From contig WPDH01000134.1 of assembly GCA_019137255.1 (NCBI GenBank), positions 1 to 28,528 on the forward strand: a stretch of DNA of 28,528 nt, in the 5' to 3' direction. The stretch comes from Corinectria fuckeliana. Taxonomy: Eukaryota; Ascomycota; Sordariomycetes; Hypocreales; Nectriaceae. A program made the position numbers and the translations under genes. Under the pieces are notes generated by a model that searched no databases, was not told the origin of the DNA, and saw only the letters and a list, made by a program, of their open reading frames with translations. Shown here one piece after another: positions 1-9,748 of this stretch. Numbering within the stretch: position 1 is the stretch's first letter; each line of letters starts with the position of its first letter.

Positions 1-60
1 TAAGTCCCCCCCCCCACTTATGGACCGCCCCCCCTTCTAGACCACCTTTTTCACCAAAAT
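1..60 (+). repeat. Left terminal inverted repeat
   Basis: This is the left arm of the element and pairs with 749-808. Inside the arm the CA, TG and CG dinucleotides are still present, unlike the interior, so C-to-T change stopped at or near its inner edge. The homopolymer runs (ten and seven Cs) match those of the right arm in length. Confidence 0.9.
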
Positions 61-748
61 GTATATATTTGAAGATTTAATAATAAATTAAGCTATCTAT
101 AAGATAACTTTATAATTTAAAACTAACTAGAACTTTAAATAATCTTATATAAAAAAAAAAAAAAATTTAGATTTTATAGCTTTTTTAGCTCTTAAATAAA
201 TACTTAAGTAAGTATTAAGATTTTATATATAATTTCTTAAGTAACTTAAAAGTTAGTTTTTAAAGTAATAAGAAAGGAAATTTAATATTAGAAAAATATT
301 TTTAGCTTTTAAGAATAAATATAATACTAAAAGAAAATCCTAATAAATCCTTTTCTTATTATTATAAGTTATATTTAAAAAAAAAAGCTAAATTCTATTT
401 TCTAAAGAATTATTTTAAAAATATTCTTTAATAACTTTTTAATTATAAAGATTATCTTTAAAAGAAAACTATTTTTATAATACTAGATTTTAGTGTAAAA
501 TTATAAGATTTTTAAAAGATTTTTATTATCTATTTTTAAAAATTAGTACTAATAAATTTCTGTTAAGACTTACTAGTAAACTACTAGTAAATCTTAACTA
601 ACTTTCTTTTTCCTATTATTAGCTTATTCTTAGGTAAAAAGTCTTAAAATCTTAAAGATAGTCTTTTTTATATTTAAAAATTATATAGTTAACTTTTTAC
701 TATTTTTAGTAACTAATCTGATTTAATATAGAATTTTAAAGTATTAAT

Positions 749-808
749 ATTTTAGTGGAAAAGGTGGTCTAGAAGGGGGGGCGGTCCATAAGTGGGGGGG
801 GGGACTTA
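749..808 (-). repeat. Right terminal inverted repeat
   Basis: This is the reverse complement of 1-60 with two C/T mismatches near the inner end. It is followed directly by CTACGTAG and a 12-bp palindrome (GTAGATATCTAC, 813-824) in flanking DNA of ordinary composition. Confidence 0.9.
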
Positions 809-2698
809 CTACGTAGATATCTACTGCTTCCAGGTTGGTTGGTTCCGTCTTGCTCGGTCCACTGTGAATGTGCGCATTGGCGCCGTCACCCGCATCTACT
901 ACGTAGTACGTGGTAGATATGTATACTTGACGGACGTACCTGCACAGGTAAGTTATGTTTTGCGATATCACTACAACTTTCGAGGAGTGCTGGATGTACA
1001 GGACCGTTGACCCTCGAGGTCATCGCCATGATAAGAGCCGGTTTTATTCCTCCTTCCCAAGCAGGACGTCGAAGCTTGCATTGTGCTAGCCCATCTCGCA
1101 TCCTCTAGGCTAGATGCTTACGGCGACAAAAGCCGAAACCAGGGTCCGATCGTTACCGAACAAGTTCATCATCGGCGACTTTACCATCTGTCACCGGAAC
1201 TCAAGACTCCATTCGACAAGGACAGGGAATCAAAGGGTCAAAGGGTCAAAGGCAAAAAGGGTGGACGGACTCCAAAAGTTGAAATAGTAACTAATCCAGG
1301 AAACCCACACACCTAAATGGGCCTTATCGCCGCCAGTAACGCAGTATGATTGGTTCCCCATGGCGGCCCCTGACTAAATTTAGAGCCGTTGCCTTTTGCG
1401 GTTATTGCTACGCGCCGTAGGGACGACTTGCTGAGCAAAGGAGATGGCTACATACCTACGTAGTAGTACACAGTAGACTAGATGCTTAACTGGGGGCTGA
1501 GCCACAGAGGTCGACTTGCTGACCCTTGTGGTTCTCGCTCTGCGTCTCACTCTGCATCCTAATGTCCTGCACCAGGACTTCAAGTGGCATTGTAGGACAA
1601 CCCGTGTGCTACTATGTAGCAAGTCAGTAGTCCAGCACAACCATATCGTCATCATCCCCAGACTGCGTAGCAATTTTCCATCCACCATCTGACCCCCGTC
1701 CCGTTAGTCCAACCGTGCTTGTACGTCGTATCTCCGTATTCCCACCCTGATAAATGAGTGGCGCTAACTGCGCCAATCATCATGACTCAGCTAGTGTTCC
1801 CAGGAGCACATCCTATATTGAGCTTGTTCATCACTTGATGGGGCACGAGGTACACACCACTGCTTGCACAACGACTGGAATTGCACGGCGTTTGCGTGTG
1901 ACTTCTCCACCAGAAAATACCCAAAGCTCCGCTGGTCCGTCGCATCTCAGACTGAAACTGCACGGAAATCCAGCGGCTATAGGGTACGTCGCCCCGAGTT
2001 GACCGACGACTATATTGTCCATCCCTTGAAATACTATTCGTGTATGTATCCTTTCTCAAGTGACTGCCATTCCACATCATCATGATCAGCTGAGTCGAAG
2101 TCGAGTGACATCCAATTCCTCAATAAAACAGTATCAGCGTTAAGGAACTGCATAATGTTGCATAATCTACGTTATACCAAAAGCTTAACTAATCGCCGTG
2201 TGTAAGAGCATGTCTTACTTATCTATATTTCGAATTGCCAACTGAGACTTGATGTCACTGAGACAAGGGACAGGTGAGCTTGAATATAGTGCTCGTGATT
2301 ATTGACACGCCGGGAAAGCAGCCATGATGTGTTTCAGCCCCATTGACTCACTCAGCGTGGTCAATGTCGTAACTAATCTAGGTGTGCTCCTTCTTGAAAG
2401 TATTTGTCACTGTGCTGCCTACCATCTCCCTGGTGATGTGACTATAGGTTTGTATTGGATATACTAGCTCAATTACTACCCTTGAGTCACCGAAGTCATT
2501 CAGTTGGAAACAGGCACTGACAAGAGTTTCGTGGACTTCTCCACAACAAACACTGGATAACCCGGATTCGAATACTATATATAGATACTGATAACGCCAG
2601 GAGTTCAAGAAACAGTCTGAGTTTCTCCGCTGCGACTATGACGCCCGGCACATAAACATACTGCGGTACCATCCCGACGCCTATACGTGTGCCTGCCT
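809..2698. other. Gene-free stretch between transposon and MED16
   Basis: Base composition is ordinary and no frame exceeds about 100 codons or resembles a known protein. It holds perfect palindromes (GTAGATATCTAC at 813-824, TACTACGTAGTA at 897-908), another CTACGTAG-like site near 1452, and a short CAAAGGGT direct repeat (1231-1251). The right end should contain the MED16 3' UTR. I see no RNA gene here. Confidence 0.6.
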
Positions 2699-5600
2699 CT
2701 AAGACAACCTCCCCTTAGGCAGCAATATCCAATGTCCGCTACACGCACACTTCCGCTGCTGGCCCAGCACAAATGTGTACCCGGGACGACTCCCCCACGC
2801 GTCCTCCATGACGCCCGCGCATCGCGAGCACCTACGCCATTGCTGCGTGGGCCCTGGCTTGATCTCCAGTCGCTTGAACACGTCCACGTACACTGAGCCC
2901 CCGGCCTTCTTTGCAGCCAAGCTGCGCTTGTCGTCTTGAGCCTCGAGGAGGTCGTAGTTCGCAAAGAACAGCTGCGCAGGGTCGGTGAGGTTCCGAAACG
3001 CCCTGAGGTCCTTGTTGAAGAACTTGCTTATGATTTGGAGGAATGGAGGAGGGGGGGAGGTAGATAAAAGTAATGCCAGCTCAAACTGCATTCGTGTCGA
3101 CTTGACCGCCATGTCGATTTGTTTCCCCTGCGGAGCATTGACCTGTGCCTTGACGAGCGCAGGGAGGACATTTTGATAAGCCTGCCGGATGTCGTTACCG
3201 AGCACCGTGAGTAGTTTTTCGAACTCGGCCACCTTCACTAGACCCGACGAGGTAGCGTGCTGCATCCTTTGGTATGCTTGCTGTAACTGGGGGGCCGCCC
3301 TTCCGGACGACGATTGATCTGCCGCCGCCGACTGCCTCCTGTAGAAGTCGATAGCTCTCGCACTAAGGGCTTCTAGATGTCCGAGACGACGGCATACCGC
3401 AGACAGGAAGCCTCGAGCGGAGGAGCTGAGCAGAAAGTGGAGAGCGACGTTGTTAGTTTCGTTCAGGTAAGCCGCGATTTCGCTGAAGCGCTGCGGTGTC
3501 AAGAGCGCCGTGAACTTGTCGTCGTTCATCAGCTCGAAGAGACAATCGATTAACCACGCAAGGAGATCCAAGGACCATTTCGCACACCCGGCGAGAGTTT
3601 CCACAACTTCTGTATTGCACGGTAAGTAAAAAAATTCCGAACTGTGGCCAGGTGGAACTTACCCGGCTCGTCTAGTGGGCTTAATTTCTCCCTGACTGTC
3701 AACGGAGTGTTGCTTGCAATCGTAATTAGAACAACCACGTTGCGAACATTGAGAGACAACATCGCGAATTTCCCCTGGAACGACCGGGGATTGAATCTTC
3801 CGCGGAACCCTAGGGCGTTCATAATGCTTAAGCATGACTGTAAGGAACCGTTTCTGACAAGGGAATCGTGATGAGTGTCCTCGGAGTAATCGACTTGGAT
3901 TTTGAGTATCCGAATAAGCTCGGTGACCCAATCCTGAGTAAATCCTAGTTCTTGTAAGCAATGCCCATCTCTCCCTGATCTGGGTTGGGCTTACGCTTTT
4001 TCGTCGCAAAAGGCCGCGCAACAGCAAGAATATCATCGTAGTTGATCGAGTAGAATATCGCCGGTGCTGCCGTCACAGTCAAGCCAGCAATACTGGCGGC
4101 ATAATGTGCTGCGTTCCATTAGCCAGTGTTCACTATATTTTTGAAGGTCTGTTACGCACCGTCGTGCATCGTGTCCCCGATATCTTCCAAGGTGTACTGT
4201 AACTTGTTCCACCTTACCTTTCCATCGTCACCCATCTGAATCATGGAGCAGTAGGTAGGAGAGAATGCCACCTGCTGGCCTGGTAGAGGGTTAGTCTGAA
4301 GCACGTCGCCGAGTATACAGGCACTTACAGGGTCCCTCGTCCGCAAAGGTCCATCCAACCTGTCGAAGACTCATTACCTTGGTCGCGTCTTCCGTGGTAT
4401 ACAGCTCCTCAAACGTAAATCGGTCTCGATACTCGACCGACCCATCAGCGAAAGCTAAAATCAACACCTTGCCGAAATTGATAGTGTGAAATCCAATGAT
4501 GACCTTGTTGATAAGAATGGGCTCGATCTTGCGAAGCTGGGTGCCGTTGGGCACCTCTGAAGAAATACTGTTGCGACGGTTTCCTAGCTGTTCAAAAGCA
4601 GGGTGTAAGTTTTGCCGCTGTTCTACAGCCTCCCAGCGATCAATAATACTCTGGGCCATCTGGTAGGACCCCTCGCTTGGAGCACGAGACCTGATGGCCA
4701 CGATCATCGGAGGGGCCGTGTTCTTGCCTGTGTTGTCCAACACGGACGGGAGAACCTCCAAATGAGAGAGCTCGGCCATGTACTCATCATGGCTTGTATC
4801 ACTTGTTCCACCCTGCAACCAGTTTGTAGTTGCCAAATGTTTCTCCACAAGAGACGGATTCAAGGTCTTTGCTTGTTGAGCATTGGGTTTGTCAGGCTGA
4901 GTCGTTCCACCCCACTGGATTTCGACCCTGACCAGGCTCAGCTGCTTTGAAGTGGTGGCGAGGGCAAGGATCAAGAACTCTTAAGGTTTTTTAGCATTTA
5001 GTTTTTTTCGCGCGAGACTCAAAGGACTTACTCTTCTCCGAGGCGAAGGTTGCATGAGTGACCTGATCATCCGAGGAGTTGACGCTCTCGAGTTCCATTG
5101 TCGTCTCCTCGACCCTATTGTTGTTTTGAGACCAGAGCATCCTGAGTGTACCATTTGAGGTGACGGTGAAGAGAGCACTTTTGGCCGGAATTGGATGTGT
5201 GGGACCACTGGCGTGAACAAAGGAGCTTTCGTAGCTGTAACCATTCCCATTTGCATGTTTGTTGGCTGGCCCATACATTACATTATAGGTCTGAAATTGT
5301 TAGAGGATGAATCGCCTTGTCTGGGAGTTGAATGAACGACATACCTGCTGGCTGGCCGGCGCGATACCAAGCCAGTAAGCACCCATGATGCCGTGCATGT
5401 CGTCAACCGCATCTGAATCCCACTTTCGCTGAACAAAGGGATGGTTGAGGGCGATGGAAAAGCTGACGATGGTGACTCGGCCTATGGCATCAATAATAGC
5501 CAGATCTGGAATCTGAGTGCCAGCCCATGCCAGATGAACAATGGGAACTGTTTCTGAGCCACTGACGAGATGGCATTTTGTCGGGTCACTGAGGTCCCAG

Positions 5601-5925
5601 GAGCCATTCTCGGGATTTCGCCGTAAATAGCGAAGCTCAACCGCGAGACCATCCGGAGTAATGGAGGCAATGGTGCCCGTCCTCGACCAGGCTACTGCTC
5701 TGCGCCAAAGTCAGCCGTGCTACGCTCATCAAACTGGGCGTGCGAATGGAGGACGTACTGGCAGCACCCACGGCTTCTTAGCTCGTCCATCCTTTGATGA
5801 AGCTGCTTGCTTTGGGAACGGGCAGGAAGAGACAGGCTGACGCCGTCGCCGAAGAGATCGTCCACATCGTTGAGGCTCACCGGCATGGTGCTATCCAGGA
5901 TCAGCGGCATCTTGTTGGATGGCAT
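2699..5925 (-). CDS. MED16: Mediator of RNA polymerase II transcription subunit 16
   Basis: MED16 (Sin4 in yeast) is a tail-module subunit of Mediator that links DNA-bound activators to RNA polymerase II in the nucleus. I read eight exons: 5925-5759, 5699-5345, 5290-5032, 4979-4329, 4279-4160, 4108-3995, 3944-3663 and 3609-2699. Introns are 59, 54, 52, 49, 51, 50 and 53 bp, all with GT donors. The joined CDS is 2859 nt, giving 952 aa with no internal stop. Family hallmarks are the start (MPLILD..VDDLFGDG), the N-terminal beta-propeller-like half (CCQAVAWSRTGTIASI), a conserved centre (KIQVDYSEDTHHDSLVRN, MLSLNVRNVVVLITIASNTP, REKLSPLDEPEVVETLAGCA) and the C-terminal CSRC...CAC zinc-ribbon-like end (Cys 910, 913, 937, 939). 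I chose the ATG at 5925; the Met five codons downstream (MPLILD) is a possible alternative. Intron 3 uses an AAG acceptor. The gene is divergent from the purine gene. Length is normal for filamentous fungi. Confidence 0.92.
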
Positions 5926-6672
5926 GTGGACAAAGGGACGAAGAGGACAAAGAGGATAAAGAGGAGGGAATCACAGAGGATATCCAAAATAGGAAAAGCT
6001 TAAAACTTCACAAAAAGCAGCACGAACGACATATCACTGGCCTTTTATCATTTGTCCGAGCCGCTGCGGTGCCGAGGTTGCGGACCGAGCGAAAGCTTTC
6101 AAGGTGAGATGAGAACCTGAAAGGGTACTGTACGGCTGAGGCCAAATGTGTTGCGGTTCGCGTCAGTTGATTGGCTAATTTCCCTGACCCAGTGGATGGC
6201 CTGCGGCAAAACAACGGCAAACAAGCGTGAGCTTTCACAGGGCCATTTCCCCATTCGTTATGGACCGCCAACTCCAGGCATTGGTGCTCTACGAAGTCTG
6301 AATGCAGGCGCGTGAATCACGCAGATTGCTTTGTGACTTGCGCTATTTGTAGCGGCGTATAATTTTCTAATCGAGCACTTTGGCAAAATGGACCGAGTCC
6401 TCAATACATGCACGCTTTTAGGTCGTGCATGCAGGTGCTACCAATGAGAATGGTCTGGTAGTACCTATTTGAACCTATAAGAGCGCGCCTGCGGAGATGT
6501 GCCGAAGCCGTTCCCTACTTATCCTGCGCAGAAGTTATCGCCATCACCAAAAGCAACCCCACCATCCACTGTCGACCATTATTTACCCCGCCAAACTTTT
6601 TTTTCACTTCTCGCCGGCGCCTGACGACGCCAGTTCTTCAACCCTCCTCAAGCAACTCCTCACGCCCCCAAA
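5926..6672. promoter_or_regulatory. Divergent promoter region, MED16 / purine enzyme gene
   Basis: This is 747 bp between two start codons facing away from each other. On the MED16 side there is a purine-rich leader (about 5936-5985 on +) and an inverted CCAAT box (TGATTGGCTAA, about 6168-6178) roughly 245 bp upstream of its ATG. On the purine-gene side there is a direct CCAAT (about 6441), a TATA-like CCTATAAGAG (about 6473-6482), and a pyrimidine-rich leader ending in CCCCCAAAATG. All assignments are by motif only. Confidence 0.5.
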
Positions 6673-8607
6673 ATGTCGTCTCAGCAGAAGATTGCCATCG
6701 TCTCGGTCTACGACAAGACCGGTCTGCTGGACCTGGCCAAGGGCCTCGTCCAGCAAGGCGTCCGCATTCTCGCTTCCGGCGGCACCTCCAAGATGATCCG
6801 CGAGTCCGGCTTCCCTGTCGAGTATGTGCCCCACGGCGATTTATGTCTTGCTCCCCAATTCATCAACAGCATGAACGCAATCGAGTACAATACTCATCCT
6901 TGACCGTGTAGGGACGTCTCCGCCATCACCAAGGCCCCCGAGATGCTGGCTGGTCGTGTCAAGACTCTCCACCCCGCTGTCCACGCCGGTATCTTAGCCC
7001 GCGACCTCGCCTCGGACGAGAAGGATCTCGCCGAGCAGAACATCAACAAGGTTGACTACGTAATCTGCAACCTTTACCCCTTCAAGGACACCGTCGCCAA
7101 GATCAACGTCAGCATCCCCGAGGCCGTCGAGGAGATCGATATCGGTGGTGTCACCCTCATCCGCGCCGCTGCCAAGAACCACAAGCGCGTTACCATCCTG
7201 AGCGACCCCAACGACTACGCCGGCTTCCTGAGTGAGCTCGAGAAGGGCGAAATCTCCGAGGCTAGCCGCAACCGTTACGCCCTCAAGGCTTTTGAGCACA
7301 CTGCCGACTACGATGCCGCCATCTCCCAGTTCTTCCGCAAGGAGTATGCGGGCAACGGCGAGCAGTACATGGCTCTGCGCTACGGCGCCAACCCCCACCA
7401 GAAGCCCGCTGCCGCCTACATGCCCGAGGGCAAGCTGCCTTTCAAGGTTCTCTGCGGCTCCCCTGGCTACATCAACCTCCTCGACTCCTTGAATGCCTGG
7501 CCCCTGGTAAAAGAGCTTAAGCAGGCACTCGGCAAGCCTGCCGCTGCCAGCTTCAAGCACGTCTCCCCCGCTGGTGCTGCTATCGGCCTGCCTCTTACTG
7601 AGGATGAGCGTAAGGTATACTTTGTCAACGACATTCCGGGCATTGAGACATCTGGCCTCGCTCAGGCTTACGCCCGCGCCCGAGGCGCCGACCGAATGAG
7701 CAGCTTTGGTGACATCATTGCCCTCAGTGACATCGTCGACGTCCCTACCGCGAGCATCATCTCCAAGGAGGTCTCTGACGGTGTCATTGCCCCTGGCTAT
7801 GAGGATGCTGCCCTTGAGATTCTCAAGAAGAAGAAGGGTGGCCGCTACCTGGTCCTCCAGATCGATCCCGAGTACACTGCCCCCTCGACCGAGACCCGAA
7901 CCGTCTATGGTATCAACCTCCAGCAGCACCGCAACGATGTCGAGATCTCCCCCAAGTCTTTCAACACTATCGTCACCCCTAAGGACGCCGCCCCTCTCCC
8001 CGAGAGCGCCACCCGCGATCTCACTGTCGCGACCATCACTCTGAAGTATACTCAGAGCAACTCCGTCTGTTACGCCGTCAACGGCCAAGTCGTCGGTCTT
8101 GGCGCTGGCCAGCAGTCCCGAATTCACTGCACCCGTCTTGCCGGAGACAAGGCCGACAATTGGTGGATGCGCTTCCACGAGCGTGTACTTGGCATCAAGT
8201 GGAAGAAGGGCACCAAGCGCCCCGACAAGAGCAACGCTATCGATCTGCTCGTGAGCGGCGAACTCCCCAGGGATGGCCCCGAGCGCGAGGCCTTTGAGGC
8301 TGTCTTCGATGGAGTGCCTCCTGCCTTCACTGATGAGGAGCGGGATGCCTGGATGAAGCAGCTCAAGGATGTGTGTGTTTCCAGCGACGCCTTCGTAAGT
8401 TCTTCCCCCAGTTGCTCGACAATATCTCGCCTGATACTGATGTGTTCACAGTTCCCCTTCATCGACAACGTCTTCCGCGTTGCCCGTTCGGGTACCAAGT
8501 ATGTCGCGGCTCCTGGCGGCAGCCAGAACGATGGTGCCGTCTTCGAGACTGCCGAGAAGCTCGGCATCACCTTTGTGGAGCAGAACATCCGTCTCTTCCA
8601 CCACTAA
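6673..8607 (+). CDS. Bifunctional AICAR formyltransferase / IMP cyclohydrolase (ATIC)
   Basis: This cytosolic enzyme carries out the last two steps of de novo purine synthesis: it formylates AICAR with 10-formyl-THF, then closes the ring to IMP. Exons are 6673-6821, 6912-8394 and 8452-8607 (introns 90 and 57 bp), giving 1788 nt and 595 aa, a normal length. The N-terminal MGS-like cyclohydrolase domain (about 1-200) shows SVYDKTGLLDLAKGL, ASGGTSKMIRESGFPVEDVS, GRVKTLHPAVHAGI and IDIGGVTLIRAAAKNH. The C-terminal transformylase domain shows LRYGANPHQKPA, the catalytic FKHVSPAG (Lys265-His266, matching human K266/H267), ARGADRMSSFGDI and TQSNSVCYAVNGQVVGLGAGQQ. It corresponds to yeast ADE16/ADE17. 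The ATG at 6673 has an AAAATG context and yields the expected N-terminus. The second intron has a length divisible by three and no stop, so retention would add 19 residues. Confidence 0.97.
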
Positions 8608-9730
8608 AAAAATCACAAGGGAAGAAAAAGGGGTTTACGGGCCATGGCAAAAATGATAGGATGCCATATTGCCGGAGAACGAGGGGGAGGAAGATGAATG
8701 GGGAAAATTGTACGTTGTATATATGATAGACTTGATGCCGCGCGATGACGCTCACTTCAACGTGATGATGACATGGAATACCCTTTCGCTACTGTCCTAG
8801 CTCGTTTCACTGCCGGATGAATCCCGACATGTCGTATCTGACTGAGGCCCGGAGCAATCCCTAGAGCCTGCATGCAGTTGGCGCCTTCTTGATGCAACGG
8901 ACAGGCTTTGTGTATGCGAAGTAGTTCTACTGGAGCGTACCTTGAGATACTGCTTCAAGTATATTACTAGCTAGGTCCAAACTCGGGCCTAAACCTTGCC
9001 GAGCCTTCACCGTCATTATCATTCGATAGGGTATCTGTTACAGTCTACGGCGTCTAGGCGCGGGATATCCATGTCTGCTTCACGTTTGTTGGGCTGTGGC
9101 TCGGTCGTCAGCGACTCGCGGCATCCCTCCAAGCGCGAATCGTCCTCGATATCCCCGGTCGTCTCTCACCCGATCATGCCATTCGATAAGACACGTCGAC
9201 GGCCAAAGTGGGTGGTGGACATGCTAGGCGCAGTCACGAAGTCTGTGCAAATAAGCCGCAACTGATGCCAGGAAATAGCTTGTTCTGATCTCGGCAATTG
9301 ATCATCTATCTCCTACAGCGCCCGTGGTCCCGGGGGACTGGGTTGACCGGCGGAGCCCCCGGGGAGCCAGTCTGGAGTGGAAGAATGGGGTGACATCGTG
9401 GCGGCTCGGAATCGCGAGGGCAGTTCTTTGAGGCGCACCTGAAGTGTGCATGCTGCATTGTCCGTGCTTGGTATACTTCGTACTCCACCCGCCCTCACAC
9501 AGCGTCACCGACATTAAGCGGCGTGCGTTTATACAGTACAGTAATTGCATAGTACGGCAACCTTGCGATCAATGATCACGGCTTCTGAAACAGTATCTTG
9601 TCGTCGCAGATGCAGGCCAATGGGGCTCGAACTTGGTGTTGAGCGCAGCTTTGGGGCGTTGCTTCTGCTGGAGCCCGAAGGTGGACATGGAGGTTTGTGT
9701 GCCATGTAATAAGGCGGGTAGGTACATATC

Positions 9731-9748
9731 TAGGTAGGTAGGTAGGTA
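9731..9748. repeat. (TAGG)n microsatellite
   Basis: There are four and a half perfect TAGG units, embedded in a wider GGTA-rich patch (about 9718-9752) that also includes GGTACATATC. Confidence 0.85.

Larger units (their letters stand above)
1..808. mobile_element. RIP-degraded short DNA transposon / MITE (pogo/Fot1-like ends)
   Basis: The two ends are inverted copies of each other over 60 bp (1-60 and 749-808). Each reads TAAGT, ten Cs, ACTTATGGACCG, seven Cs, then TTCTAGACCACCTTTT. I count only two mismatches, both C/T. The terminal TA at each end fits a TA target duplication, leaving an element that begins AGTCC, as in fungal Tc1/mariner-pogo (Fot1-type) elements; that family call is an inference. 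The interior, about 61-748, is almost pure A/T with no reading frame, no CpG and no CpA that I can see, as expected after saturating repeat-induced point mutation. At about 0.8 kb it is far shorter than a transposase-bearing element of this family (about 1.8-2 kb), so it is either a MITE or an internally deleted copy. The 5' flank lies outside the window, so the duplication is unconfirmed. Confidence 0.85.

Noticed and set aside
2561..2590. TTCGAAT-containing segment resembling a tRNA T-loop
   Set aside because: The flanking bases cannot pair as a 5-bp T-stem, and no anticodon or D-arm is present.
6994..8178. 394-codon open frame antisense to the ATIC gene
   Set aside because: It is a by-product of strong third-position GC/C bias in the sense gene. 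The protein is composed of V, G, D, L runs, with no family resemblance and no promoter.
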